Made by a program: the position numbers and the translations under genes. Positions 23,565-31,671 of a DNA stretch of 42,695 nucleotides are shown here, piece after piece (within the stretch, counting starts at the first letter, position 1; each line of letters begins with the position of its first letter). The notes below the pieces were generated by a model, which was given only the letters and a program-made list of their open reading frames with translations, was not told the origin of the DNA and searched no databases. The stretch is taken from IMG/VR virus record IMGVR_UViG_3300035663_000027, positions 1-42,695 of that record; one strand, given 5' to 3'. This DNA comes from a virus.

Positions 23565-24566
23565 TCAGGCCACGTTACGGAAAGCACCGGCGCAGGAAAC
23601 GCGCACAGCACCAGCACCGTAAGCCAGACGGCCCACGATCACGTCACCTTGGTAGATCACCTTGGTGTCAGCACCGGTGGTCTGAACGGAAGGACCGATG
23701 GCCTCCACAACGCCAGCAGCATCACGGTGGAAGATCAGGCCGCAGCTGTTGGTGAAGTCGGTAGCGATACCGTAGTTGTTGTTCTCACCGGTCACAGCAG
23801 CCGCATCAATGGTGGCACCAGCAGCCGAACCATACTTGCCCAGGAAGGGGATGTTGTTCGACTTGTAGATCTTGATACCAGCGATCTCGTAGAGACCTTC
23901 ACCGCTGTTCAGGTTGCCCTGGCTGTTGCCGTATTCGCGGTTCAGGATGTTGGTGTCCACCTGGCTGATCAGTGCATAGTACTGACGAGGAGCCAGCACG
24001 GCCACACGACCCTCCTTGGGGGCAGCGATCTCGTCCAGGCGGGCAGCAGCTTCGAAGAAACCATCCACCAGGGCTTGAGCATCATACTCCTTGTTGGCAC
24101 CCAGGTTCACGCGGAAACCACCAGGCTCACCGGTCACAGCGGCAGTCAGGCCAGAGGCACGATCCAGCACACGGAAGATGCGGCGATCGTAGAACTCAGC
24201 CAGGCTTTGGCCGATCTGACGGGCGATAGGGCCACGGATGTCATACTGGGCCAGGGTCTCGTTCAGGTCATACACGAACGCAGACGCCACCAGCAGGTCG
24301 TCCATGGCGATGGTGGTCTCAGCCACCGGAGGGTTGCCACTACCAAGGATAGCAGAACCGGGGGTGTGATAGCCAGCCGAAATACGACCGGTGTGAATGA
24401 ATTGAGCTTCCTTGCCGTTACGCAGGGTGCGGTTCTGAACCAGACCCTTGGCAATGGTAGCATTACGGAAGGCCTCATAGACCTCGCCGGTGAAGAGCTT
24501 CAGAAACAGAGCCTTCGTATCGCCAGCCTTGTTAGACTGACCAAGTTGAGTAAGAGTTGCAGTCAC
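23565..24566 (-). CDS. Major capsid protein (T7 gp10-like)
   Basis: This 333-aa protein forms the icosahedral shell. It begins MTATLTQLGQSNKAGDTKAL and continues FLKLFTGEVYEAFRNA, the usual start of cyanophage gp10 homologues; the middle has FYDRRIFRVLDRASG and the C-terminus KVIYQGDVIVGRLAYGAG, all HK97-fold blocks of this family. T7 gp10A is 345 aa. The start is GTG at 24566 without an obvious Shine-Dalgarno, unusual for such an abundant protein. I see no frame that would give a gp10B-like extension before the terminator at 23551. Confidence 0.95.
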   Translation of the reverse strand: MTATLTQLGQSNKAGDTKALFLKLFTGEVYEAFRNATIAKGLVQNRTLRNGKEAQFIHTGRISAGYHTPGSAILGSGNPPVAETTIAMDDLLVASAFVYDLNETLAQYDIRGPIARQIGQSLAEFYDRRIFRVLDRASGLTAAVTGEPGGFRVNLGANKEYDAQALVDGFFEAAARLDEIAAPKEGRVAVLAPRQYYALISQVDTNILNREYGNSQGNLNSGEGLYEIAGIKIYKSNNIPFLGKYGSAAGATIDAAAVTGENNNYGIATDFTNSCGLIFHRDAAGVVEAIGPSVQTTGADTKVIYQGDVIVGRLAYGAGAVRVSCAGAFRNVA

Positions 24567-24765
24567 TTGATTAAAGGAAAAAAGGGTTTACTTGATTCCT
24601 AAGTACTTAGAGTTGTATCCGGATTAAGGTATTTAGTTGTTAGATGATACGTCCGTTGTATTGGGTATCCAGCGCACCGGGCCAATACTCCAGTCATGAC
24701 TGGGTTTTTAACGAGGTTATCCCATCCTCAATAGGCAGGGGGACATTGCAGTCCCCACAATCTAC
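24567..24765. promoter_or_regulatory. Structured intergenic region upstream of capsid
   Basis: This 199-bp gap between scaffold and capsid has no gene. It contains GGGGAC-ATTGCA-GTCCCC (24739-24756, 6-bp stem), the perfect palindrome CCAGTCATGACTGG (24690-24703) next to a T/A run, and a GTATTGG/CCAATAC inverted repeat (24658-24664 with 24682-24688). In T7 the strong promoter phi10 lies at this place. I do not find the 20-nt repeat here, so the capsid promoter may use a diverged form or be absent. Confidence 0.5.
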
Positions 24766-25608
24766 TTAAAGCAGATCGCCACTTGCAGCCAGTTTTTCTT
24801 CAACGTCCATGCGATACGCTGGATCATTACGATACCGAGGATCGGAGATGGCGCGTGCCAGTTCGGCCTGCGAACGGAACCCCTTGATGGAGTTCTTCAC
24901 GGCCTTGCCGGAAACTTGTTTGCCTTCGAATCCCACAGCGTCACGATAGCGTTGATTAAGAGCTTGAACCGCAAAAAAGATTGCGTCCTTGTTGCCACTG
25001 TTGACTACATTGTCATAAGCAGCAACTTCAGCAGGAGTCAGGTTTTCAGCGGCCCATGACAGGGTTTCGCTGTAAGCATCCTGACCACCTACCGACTTAA
25101 CGATGTCCTGGGCCTCGGCATCAGAGAGGGGCCTAGCAGCCACAGGAGAGGCGTTCTTTTGAAGTTCGAGGTAAGCCTCCACCAATTTCTCGGAGGGCAG
25201 CTCCTTGAGCTTCTGAACGGTCTCAGGGCTCAGCTGGTTATCGTTGGAGTAGTACTCTTCCGAAGCCTTCAGAATAGTCTGGACTTCTTCCGATTCAACA
25301 GCCTCTTCATCAGATTCTTCACTCACGTCCTGGGTGTCATCACCCTCTTCTTGAGTGGTTTCGTCCTTCTGACCAAGCTTCTTCTCAAGTTCTTTGTAGG
25401 CCTTTTCAAGATCTTCAGCAGACTTGAACTTGCCAGCATAACGCAGTTCAGACTCGGCATCCTCTCGGGCCTGGTCATACTTGCGTTGTTCACGAGCGTC
25501 CTCTTCAGCCTGGAGTTTTTCTCCAACTTCAAGGAGCTGTGCTTCTCGGGTTTGACGAGCCTCGGTTACATCGAGGTCATCAGTGGAATCAAACGTAAGT
25601 TCGGGCAT
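24766..25608 (-). CDS. Scaffolding / capsid assembly protein (T7 gp9-like)
   Basis: This 280-aa protein is acidic and helical, with Glu-rich coiled stretches (about residues 15-130; EKLQAEEDAREQRKYDQARE, QEEGDDTQDVSEESDEEAVE). The region after residue 180 has DAYSETLSWAAENLTPAEVA and NQRYRDAVGFEGKQ, known from gp9 homologues. Length is close to T7 gp9 (307 aa). It guides capsid assembly and leaves the procapsid. It lies between portal and capsid, as expected, with the 77-aa gene just upstream. Confidence 0.9.
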   Translation of the reverse strand: MPELTFDSTDDLDVTEARQTREAQLLEVGEKLQAEEDAREQRKYDQAREDAESELRYAGKFKSAEDLEKAYKELEKKLGQKDETTQEEGDDTQDVSEESDEEAVESEEVQTILKASEEYYSNDNQLSPETVQKLKELPSEKLVEAYLELQKNASPVAARPLSDAEAQDIVKSVGGQDAYSETLSWAAENLTPAEVAAYDNVVNSGNKDAIFFAVQALNQRYRDAVGFEGKQVSGKAVKNSIKGFRSQAELARAISDPRYRNDPAYRMDVEEKLAASGDLL

Positions 25609-25620
25609 TGGTGTTGTGGA

Positions 25621-25854
25621 TCAGTTGTACTCGCCGCGCACGGTGCCGAAGGTGGGTTTAGATACCTTAGGACCATGGCTACCAATCAAAGGCTTGGACG
25701 CATTGGCCCGGACCTTTGGCTTGCCAGCATACTTGTTGCGGGTAGACAATTCAATAGAGTCAGGAATTTCGTAATCAGCCGGATTCAGTTCCTCACTGGG
25801 GGGATTGAATGTTGGGGACTGAGACGTTTCCTTGTTGGGCGTTTGTCGCGGCAT
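25621..25854 (-). CDS. 77-aa hypothetical protein between portal and scaffold
   Basis: I use the ATG at 25854 (77 aa, MPRQTPNKETSQSPTFNPPS); an upstream TTG would add five residues. It is Pro/Ser/Lys-rich and probably disordered at the N-terminus, with a C-terminal RANASKPLIGSHGPKVSKPT. It overlaps the 3' end of the portal gene by 62 bases and stops 12 bases before the scaffold start. Cyanophage genomes often carry a small gene here. Function is unknown; a role in head assembly is suggested only by position. Confidence 0.6.
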   Translation of the reverse strand: MPRQTPNKETSQSPTFNPPSEELNPADYEIPDSIELSTRNKYAGKPKVRANASKPLIGSHGPKVSKPTFGTVRGEYN

Positions 25855-27439
25855 TTCTAAGAGAATCAATAACTTCTGGGTTCTTGGAAGGATCCATCAT
25901 AGGAGCCTTGGCAAGATCACCCATCTGATTAACAAGAGAACCTTGCATTGCTTGAGCCTGTGCTTTCTGCATTTCAGCAGATTGCTCTTGAGGAGTCTTC
26001 ACAAGCTTCAAAGTTTCAATGCCTTGGGCAGCGGCAAGCCGCTTGATTGCTTCATCAGGATGGATGTACTTGGCCAGCATGTCAGGACCCAGCGACTGAC
26101 CAACGGTCTGAAGGAACATCATCAAGGATTCACGATCCTGTCCACGTCCAATACCGTCAAGACCAGCAATCACCGTGGGGAACACAATGCCCTTGGGAAG
26201 CTTGGGCAGGTCACCAGAACGCTGAAGCAGGAACAACTTACGCTGAAGATAAGGGCGCAGCAGTTCCGAGGTAAGGTTACCATAGATGCCACCAAGTTGC
26301 TCGTTGAGTTCCTGTTGGGTGGCGCGAATTTCTTCCGCAGTGGTCCGCTCGCTTTGACGAACAGACAAAATCAAGAAGGCCTCCGACAGACGTTGAGTCA
26401 GGGAAGTGATCATCTGATAGGCGGAAGCAAAGTCTGCTTGCTTGGCTACTTGAACCGCAGTAACATCTTCGGCACGACCTTGGATAATAGCCCCGTTGCC
26501 AGCCTTAGCCAACACGGAGGGCTTGATGGTAGCGGAGGGGGACACCAGGAAGACCACCTTAGCAGCGGCTGCGGAGCCCTCTACCATTGCTTGCATCAAA
26601 CCTTCAAGGGACTTGAGGTCACCAAGAAACTCTTCGATGCGACCACGACCATAGTCTTCACCATCTACCACATTAAAGCGGAGAGGCAACCAGGGCGTAG
26701 TATTTTTGGGAGACTTGCCAAGGGATTCTTCAATAATTTCCCCCTCAGCTTCTTGCCTCCAACGCCACTGTCCATCCTTGAGCTTAGCCCAGGTATAAAC
26801 AGCAACTTCATTTTCTCCGACATTGACATCAACGTCAGGAGTAGTTGTATTGTCACCCGCAGCGTTTACATTGCGAGCTTTGTTGACTTGGAATTTCTCA
26901 GGAAGAAACTGTCGATCAATAGATTCAACCGTAATGATCTCGGTTGGTTGACCCTCTCCATCACGGACGACCACAAAGCGGTCAAGAGGATACAACTTCA
27001 CCCCCTTCGAACCCATGTATACCAGGACATTCCCGGTTACAATCAGATGCTTCATTGCCTGGTGGAGGATAACACGATCCTGTGATTCGGCAATGTTTTG
27101 CATCACTACCCGTTCCATTTTGGACAGGCTGATGTCAATTTCAGAACGAATTGTAGCATCTAGATTTGGGTCCGAGGCCAGCTTTCCGTCGTTGATCTGA
27201 AGCTTGAAGAAAGTCGTGTTCACGGGGAACAGACTCAGCATCAGCTTCGAGGCCATGACGTTACAGCCTTTGGCGCCTAGAGATTGCCAGGGCGTGGGAA
27301 GCTTTTGTCCATTTACCACACCAGTAGGGGTAAGGAGGTAAGGAAGACTAAGAGCAGCACAGTCCCTGGCAGTATCAAGGAAGATCGTCCGGTCACTGGC
27401 TAGCTTAGCGTAGCGGGATGCGGCGGACTGATTTTCCAT
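25793..27439 (-). CDS. Portal protein (head-tail connector, T7 gp8-like)
   Basis: This 548-aa protein forms the 12-subunit portal through which DNA is pumped and ejected. It begins MENQSAASRYAKLASDRTIF and has PYLLTPTGVVNGQKLPTPWQ, SLGAKGCNVMASKLMLSLFP, and SERTTAEEIRATQQELNEQL, which are typical of the gp8 family. Length is close to T7 gp8 (536 aa). I prefer the ATG at 27439, which shares one base with the stop of the preceding gene (TGATG), over a GTG one codon upstream. The C-terminal Gln/Ala-rich tail overlaps the 77-aa gene. Confidence 0.95.
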   Translation of the reverse strand: MENQSAASRYAKLASDRTIFLDTARDCAALSLPYLLTPTGVVNGQKLPTPWQSLGAKGCNVMASKLMLSLFPVNTTFFKLQINDGKLASDPNLDATIRSEIDISLSKMERVVMQNIAESQDRVILHQAMKHLIVTGNVLVYMGSKGVKLYPLDRFVVVRDGEGQPTEIITVESIDRQFLPEKFQVNKARNVNAAGDNTTTPDVDVNVGENEVAVYTWAKLKDGQWRWRQEAEGEIIEESLGKSPKNTTPWLPLRFNVVDGEDYGRGRIEEFLGDLKSLEGLMQAMVEGSAAAAKVVFLVSPSATIKPSVLAKAGNGAIIQGRAEDVTAVQVAKQADFASAYQMITSLTQRLSEAFLILSVRQSERTTAEEIRATQQELNEQLGGIYGNLTSELLRPYLQRKLFLLQRSGDLPKLPKGIVFPTVIAGLDGIGRGQDRESLMMFLQTVGQSLGPDMLAKYIHPDEAIKRLAAAQGIETLKLVKTPQEQSAEMQKAQAQAMQGSLVNQMGDLAKAPMMDPSKNPEVIDSLRNAATNAQQGNVSVPNIQSPQ

Positions 27440-27708
27440 CACTTACCAATATTAAGTTTGACGTTGCCACCAGCACCGCCCTGGGAGGCAGCAGGCGAGG
27501 GGGCAGAAGAACCACCCATGGGAATGCTCAAGGCACTAGGACCACGGCTAGCCTGACGCTTAGCAGCACGCTGGCTGGAAGGGCGGGCAATGGTAGCAGC
27601 TGCACCACCAGTGGTCACAGGAGCCGGCGGCGGGGGTTGAGGAAGAGGAGTGGGCGCGGGCGCAGCAGGAGCCGGGGGCATCTGCGGAGCTTTTGGAGCA
27701 AGGCACAT
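27439..27708 (-). CDS. Pro/Ala-rich virion protein, T7 gp7.3-like position
   Basis: This 89-aa protein is Pro/Ala-rich at the front (APKAPQMPPAPAAPAPTPLP) and carries RAAKRQASRGPSALSIPMGG, ending NVKLNIGK. The pattern "basic stretch - SALSI/SLSVA - G-rich - INI end" is also found at the end of T7 gp7.3, a tail-assembly/adsorption protein encoded just before the portal. This is similarity in pattern, not shown homology. Its stop overlaps the portal start. It is probably a minor virion protein. Confidence 0.6.
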   Translation of the reverse strand: MCLAPKAPQMPPAPAAPAPTPLPQPPPPAPVTTGGAAATIARPSSQRAAKRQASRGPSALSIPMGGSSAPSPAASQGGAGGNVKLNIGK

Positions 27709-27710
27709 GA

Positions 27711-27914
27711 TTAAAGATCTCGCTTTGATTTAAGATAGCGAATGATTGAAATAGCCCCAGCACGATAGGCTAGGTCTCGTTCGGTGATGGTGTGATCAGG
27801 ATACACATCAGGATACATATCCTCAAGCTCCTGAATCAAGCGGTCTAGATCAACGTTGCCCCCAACCACGCGAGTCAGGGGCAAGGTCTCTTCTTCTAGA
27901 AATGGACTACCCAT
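27711..27914 (-). CDS. 67-aa hypothetical protein
   Basis: This small acidic protein (ATG at 27914) reads VVGGNVDLDRLIQELEDMYP, then DVYPDHTITERDLAYRAGAI and ends IIRYLKSKRDL. It looks like a compact all-helical domain. The ATG overlaps the nrdB end by eight bases, and the next gene starts three bases after its stop, so it links the metabolic and structural regions in one message. I recall similar genes in this position in cyanophages, without a known role. Confidence 0.65.
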   Translation of the reverse strand: MGSPFLEEETLPLTRVVGGNVDLDRLIQELEDMYPDVYPDHTITERDLAYRAGAISIIRYLKSKRDL

Positions 27915-28638
27915 ATTGTGGAAGGTCGGTGTTCGCAGCCTCGAAGAACGCAGGCATTCTGGATCGTTGCGTGTCCTTCAGGCCAGGTGCCTTGCCCCGC
28001 TCATAAAGCGAGTCGGACTGGTTCAGCCAGAAGTCTTTGTCCAGGTACTTGTTCTCAGACGAACCAAGGGCATCCATCACCCATCCCACAGTCGCTCGGC
28101 GTAGGCGATTGAGGCTCGGTGTGGACTTGAGGCCCAACTCAGAGCAGACCATTGAGTGGACAGCGACGTGGGTCTGTTCGTCCCTTGAGATGTCGGCTGC
28201 CGTGGTTCTGATTCCGATGTCTCCGTTAAACCGGAAGAACGGGAGGATGACAAAGAAGACACTGCGTTCGAGGATGGCGGCTTTAAGCAATGGATGTTCG
28301 GGGGCATCCAACCATGCTTTAAGGATGTGCTTGGCTTCGGCTTCGGCTTTGCCATTGATGCCATGAGCAGCAACAACATAGTTCAAAGCCTGATCGTGAC
28401 GCTCTTCATCCTGTTGGTTTGAGAGTAATGCCTCCCGTACACCAGGTGTTTTTGGGAGTTCTTTCTCCAACCCTTGCTGAAGAAATTCACGAACAGGCAG
28501 TTCAAGATGGCGAAGACCAAGCGCACGATAAATGGATTCTTCGGAACCATCAACAAGTTTCCCTTGCTGTACGGCTACCGGAGTCCACTTACGCTTGCGG
28601 CTAATTACTTGATCATAGGGCGAAAGGGTCGAGTTCAT
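27907..28638 (-). CDS. nrdB: Ribonucleotide reductase small (beta) subunit, compact
   Basis: I choose the ATG at 28638, which shares ATGA with the nrdA stop (243 aa). The metal-site pattern of class I beta subunits is visible: E-x-x-H in EERH (about residues 78-81 in this numbering), E in LERSVFF and a second E-x-x-H in DEQTH. The position four residues after the first His, Tyr122 in E. coli NrdB, is Leu here (HDQAL). So a standard tyrosyl radical is unlikely. It is about 100 residues shorter than E. coli NrdB. Work on cyanophage P-SSP7 reassigned its RNR as class I with a small beta subunit of this kind. It needs NrdA for activity. Confidence 0.85.
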   Translation of the reverse strand: MNSTLSPYDQVISRKRKWTPVAVQQGKLVDGSEESIYRALGLRHLELPVREFLQQGLEKELPKTPGVREALLSNQQDEERHDQALNYVVAAHGINGKAEAEAKHILKAWLDAPEHPLLKAAILERSVFFVILPFFRFNGDIGIRTTAADISRDEQTHVAVHSMVCSELGLKSTPSLNRLRRATVGWVMDALGSSENKYLDKDFWLNQSDSLYERGKAPGLKDTQRSRMPAFFEAANTDLPQYG

Positions 28639-30074
28639 TCTCCGCAAGGAATACAGGGTTCGTTTTCTGGTTTAACTATGGGACAGCCGCAATCAGGATC
28701 TACATCCTCTTCAAACCCAAACAAATGCTTGAAGTCATCATCAAGCGCAGCAAGGGCATCATCTTTTGCCTGGGTGTCAGGCATCACTTGAAGAGAATAG
28801 TAGAGAGAGGTTTGAGGTGAGTTGAACCATTCAGTCAAGAAAGCCCTGTCGTAGGTGACGACATCGCTCCAGCTGTTGAATGAATAGCCATGGAACAACA
28901 GTGTGCTTTGGAACAGACGAACGATGCCGTCTGCGACTGCCTTATAATCTTTCCACCCAACATCAGAAGCTATTTCGATGTTCGGCGGGTAGTCATAAGA
29001 CTGGACTCCAAATGTCCCACTATCACGGTCGACATGACGAGAGATAGGAGGGGCCAACTCGGGGGCAGTAGTATACCCGTTGAGATCAATGTTGTTATAA
29101 GAACAGGAAGCCGTAGGCGCAATAGCAAAGGCTCGGTCCATGTTGGCGGATCGAGCAATTTGAGCTGCGATTTCGATGGCTTTAGAAAGCTCAGATACAA
29201 GCAGATAGGCCGGAGTATGCTCCGGTTGATGAGAATGGAACTTGGTTAGGGCGTCTCCAAACTCTTTATAAGTCACACCGTTCTGGCACAAGAAGTTAGC
29301 CAGACCAAGAATACCAAGGCCAACCTGACGGTCAGTCTCGGGGGCAAGGTATTCCCCGGTATCACCCACGCCAGTCTTAGCGTGAAGAGCCACCAGGCTA
29401 CTCATTCCTTCAGTAAACGCAGAAACCAGTTCCGAAATAGAACAAGCTCCGAGATTGATATGCTGAAGAAGGCAGGTACCGCGACTAGGAAGATACACCT
29501 CCAGACATACGTTACCGTAGATGCGATTGCCTTCAGCGTCATAACGAATCTTGTTGAGCCAGATGTCACCCTTCTTGATTCCATCAAGCGTAGCTTCAAT
29601 CAGTTCGGGTGATGCATCCCTAAGGAAGTTTCCATCCACGTTAAGACAACGCTTAACCCAAGCAAGATCAGAACGGGAAGCTTGAATAAACTCAAGGGCA
29701 TCGGGGCAAGTATAATCGAGGTGACACACCACAGCCCCATTTTTGTATACCCCACCGCGCCTCAGGGTTTCGTTGAGGGCAGAGTAGATCCTGGCAAAAG
29801 ATACGGGGCCAGACGCTGTAAGTCCCTTTCCGTTTTCTGAGCCACGAGGACGGAGTTTACTAAGATGAACAGCAACGCCAGCTCCATTACGAAGAGCGTG
29901 CGAAACAAAGCGCCAGGACGCTTCAATACCTTCAGGACCCTCCATTGTGTCTTCAACGACGAAGACCGTACAACTGACGGGGAGGCGAGATTCGGGGTTA
30001 TCAATCCAGTTTTGGACACGACCTGTACGGGCAATAGTGTTGGGGGTGTCGCCAAAATCAGCGTAAGCGGTCAT
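28635..30074 (-). CDS. nrdA: Ribonucleotide reductase large (alpha) subunit, class I type
   Basis: This 479-aa protein reduces ribonucleotides to deoxyribonucleotides. Key sites: Cys35 (LPVSC), the active-site N188-V-C190-L-E192, the second redox Cys at 201 or 211 (TCLLQHINLGAC), the IAPTASCS loop at 318-325, and a radical-transfer Tyr pair Y425-Y426 (SLYYSLQV). The C-terminus has a Cys pair (CIPCGE) for thioredoxin-type re-reduction. The Tyr pair indicates class I rather than the cobalamin class II often annotated for such phage genes. No ATP-cone is present and the length is well below E. coli NrdA (761 aa), so allosteric control is likely reduced. It is coupled to nrdB (ATGA). Confidence 0.9.
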   Translation of the reverse strand: MTAYADFGDTPNTIARTGRVQNWIDNPESRLPVSCTVFVVEDTMEGPEGIEASWRFVSHALRNGAGVAVHLSKLRPRGSENGKGLTASGPVSFARIYSALNETLRRGGVYKNGAVVCHLDYTCPDALEFIQASRSDLAWVKRCLNVDGNFLRDASPELIEATLDGIKKGDIWLNKIRYDAEGNRIYGNVCLEVYLPSRGTCLLQHINLGACSISELVSAFTEGMSSLVALHAKTGVGDTGEYLAPETDRQVGLGILGLANFLCQNGVTYKEFGDALTKFHSHQPEHTPAYLLVSELSKAIEIAAQIARSANMDRAFAIAPTASCSYNNIDLNGYTTAPELAPPISRHVDRDSGTFGVQSYDYPPNIEIASDVGWKDYKAVADGIVRLFQSTLLFHGYSFNSWSDVVTYDRAFLTEWFNSPQTSLYYSLQVMPDTQAKDDALAALDDDFKHLFGFEEDVDPDCGCPIVKPENEPCIPCGE

Positions 30075-30079
30075 CGGTA

Positions 30080-30454
30080 TTAAAGAAGATCTTCGAGGAT
30101 AGGAGGTTGGTAGTTTGGCCCCTTCAGAACTTTACCATCTTCGCGGCGGAGGGGCTTGCCGTCCACGAGTTTGCTCATGTTTGATTCAAAGACACGGCGC
30201 ATGGCCACATCTAGATTCCAGCCACGAGCAGCAGCATACTGGTAGCAAACGAACACAAGGTCGGCCAGCTCCTTGAGTTGGTTTTCTTTGGAGCCACCAT
30301 CATGTTCAATAAAGTATTCTTCACGCAGTTCACTAAACTCTTCCTCAATTAAAGTAAATTGAAGTTCGTGAACATTTTCATCTGGTGTGTTGAGTTGTTG
30401 GTCCATTGCCTGACGAAAGGTAATGGCCTGCTGGAGCAGCGATGCGTTGTGCAT
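30080..30454 (-). CDS. mazG: MazG-like nucleotide pyrophosphohydrolase
   Basis: This 124-aa protein has the all-alpha NTP-PPase pattern: EEEFSELREE (residues 37-46) and, 16 residues later, KELADLVFVC with E62-x2-D65, which together bind Mg-nucleotide. A later block (ESNMSKLVDGKPLRREDGKV) with N and K is also typical for phage MazG-like proteins. In cyanophages MazG is thought to act on nucleotides or ppGpp during infection; the substrate here is not known. It lies between the DUF3310-like gene and nrdA, in the nucleotide-metabolism block. Confidence 0.85.
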   Translation of the reverse strand: MHNASLLQQAITFRQAMDQQLNTPDENVHELQFTLIEEEFSELREEYFIEHDGGSKENQLKELADLVFVCYQYAAARGWNLDVAMRRVFESNMSKLVDGKPLRREDGKVLKGPNYQPPILEDLL

Positions 30455-30456
30455 GA

Positions 30457-30855
30457 TTAGCGGTTACGCGATTCAGAGACGGCTTTGATCTTTCGTTCGA
30501 CGTAGGCCTTTACCTTAAGCCAGTCATCCAGTTCGGACTCATAACTTTTGTGGCCTGCTCGACAAACATACTTGATCACATTGCCAGCGAGATAATCAAG
30601 GCCTTGGTCAACTATGAAGTCCCAGACCTCAATCGTCCCCCTTTTGTAATGGGTTGGATGGTACTTGCTCACGGAAGAACTCTTTGTAGGCAGGGTTGGT
30701 TCGGATTTTCCAGAGGCTGTAGGCGTTCCAGAGTCTGCCCACGGGTCCTCTACGGTTGAAGGCTTGTCGGTCGAGCCACAGTCGGAATCCAAGAACTCTC
30801 TTATAGACTTGTAGACGGATTGCAATTCTTGAGTTTCGAAGTAGTAGGTCCACAT
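30457..30855 (-). CDS. DUF3310-domain protein (SaV-like nucleotide kinase family)
   Basis: The ATG at 30855 gives 132 aa; a TTG at 30891 would add 12 residues. The C-terminal half has the DUF3310 signature: HYKRGTIEVWDFIVDQGLDY, then GNVIKYVCRAGHK and a final KVKAYVERKIK helix. The N-terminal half is Ser/Pro-rich, likely disordered. The domain is common in phages and is listed as a nucleotide-kinase-like family, but I know of no clear activity. It stands just before mazG in the same operon, which supports a role in nucleotide metabolism. Confidence 0.75.
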   Translation of the reverse strand: MWTYYFETQELQSVYKSIREFLDSDCGSTDKPSTVEDPWADSGTPTASGKSEPTLPTKSSSVSKYHPTHYKRGTIEVWDFIVDQGLDYLAGNVIKYVCRAGHKSYESELDDWLKVKAYVERKIKAVSESRNR

Positions 30856-30915
30856 AATGGAAAAGATTTCGATCCAATAAGTAGAGAACAACGAGGGCCA
30901 GACTTATCTCTAGTT

Positions 30916-31671
30916 CTATTGTGAGGCGGGTGGGGTCCATAGGATGGGTTCCTTCGTGGTTGAATTGTATTCGCCCGGACGAAGGATCCGTGCGAGACGA
31001 GCGTTGAGTAGGGCATCGTCGACCGTGAGCTGTGCCTTGTCATAGGCCGCTACAATCGCCTGCCAGGGGTCTTCGGCTTTGGAGAGGATCTTCTCAGCAC
31101 CCTTTGCTCCAATGCCTGGTACGCCCTTGTAGCCATCTACTGGGTCACCCGTGAGACATTGTGTCCAGAACCAGCGGTCGGCTTCTTCAAGAGATACGTT
31201 GATCAGCTCTTCCCCATTGAAGAGGTTACAGCTGATCTGTTTCATGTCCTTGTCCGGACTGACCAAGATGAAGTCAGACGGATCAAGGTGACACTCTAGG
31301 CCAAGCGCATCGTCGGCTTCAAGGTTGATATAACGAATTGTTTTGTAATGCTTGTTGCACCACTTCAGGAGTCGTTTGTACCCCACAGGCTTGCGCTTAG
31401 TGCGTTTTCCCTTGTAGTCGGGAGATAAAGCCTTACGGAAGTTTTGGCTGTCCGAGAAGTAAAGGGTGATGGTGTTTGTATCGAACCGCTTTCTGAGCTT
31501 ATCAATCTCACCTTCAAAGATTTCCAGAACTTGTTTAAAGTTGCTAGCAATCGTGATGAGATCATCGCCCCAATCAAGTTCGGTTTCAGCAGATTGGCAG
31601 GCTCGATAAGCATAGAAGTCAGCGTCGATACGAAGGTGCGTCTCAATGACAGTCGGCCCAGCTTTGACCAC
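30916..31671 (-). CDS. 5'-3' exonuclease (T7 gp6-like, FEN family)
   Basis: The catalytic core begins at LRIDADFYAYRACQSAE, the first metal site, followed by SPDYKGKRTKRK, EADDALG, SPDKDMKQIS and a helix-hairpin-helix block, DGYKGVPGIGAKGAEKIL. These are the ordered blocks of FEN-type phage exonucleases. It degrades host DNA and removes primers. No ATG lies near the domain; I propose GTG at 31671 (251 aa), which is inside the last 29 bases of the DNA polymerase gene. The frame continues upstream, but that part is just the overlap with the polymerase. T7 gp6 is 300 aa. Confidence 0.8.
   Translation of the reverse strand: MVKAGPTVIETHLRIDADFYAYRACQSAETELDWGDDLITIASNFKQVLEIFEGEIDKLRKRFDTNTITLYFSDSQNFRKALSPDYKGKRTKRKPVGYKRLLKWCNKHYKTIRYINLEADDALGLECHLDPSDFILVSPDKDMKQISCNLFNGEELINVSLEEADRWFWTQCLTGDPVDGYKGVPGIGAKGAEKILSKAEDPWQAIVAAYDKAQLTVDDALLNARLARILRPGEYNSTTKEPILWTPPASQ

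Noticed and set aside
23515-23565. gp10B-like frameshift extension of the capsid
   Set aside because: No slippery sequence with an extended alternative frame is present before the terminator, which begins 14 bases after the stop.
23649-24602. 317-aa plus-strand frame
   Set aside because: It is antisense to the major capsid gene, whose identity is certain; the length results from codon bias in that gene.
24690-24710. Plus-strand intrinsic terminator (palindrome plus T-run)
   Set aside because: The stem would be only 5 bp with a 4-base loop and there is no plus-strand gene to terminate; kept only as a palindrome in the capsid leader.
25832-27085. 417-aa plus-strand frame
   Set aside because: Antisense to the portal gene; no recognisable domain.
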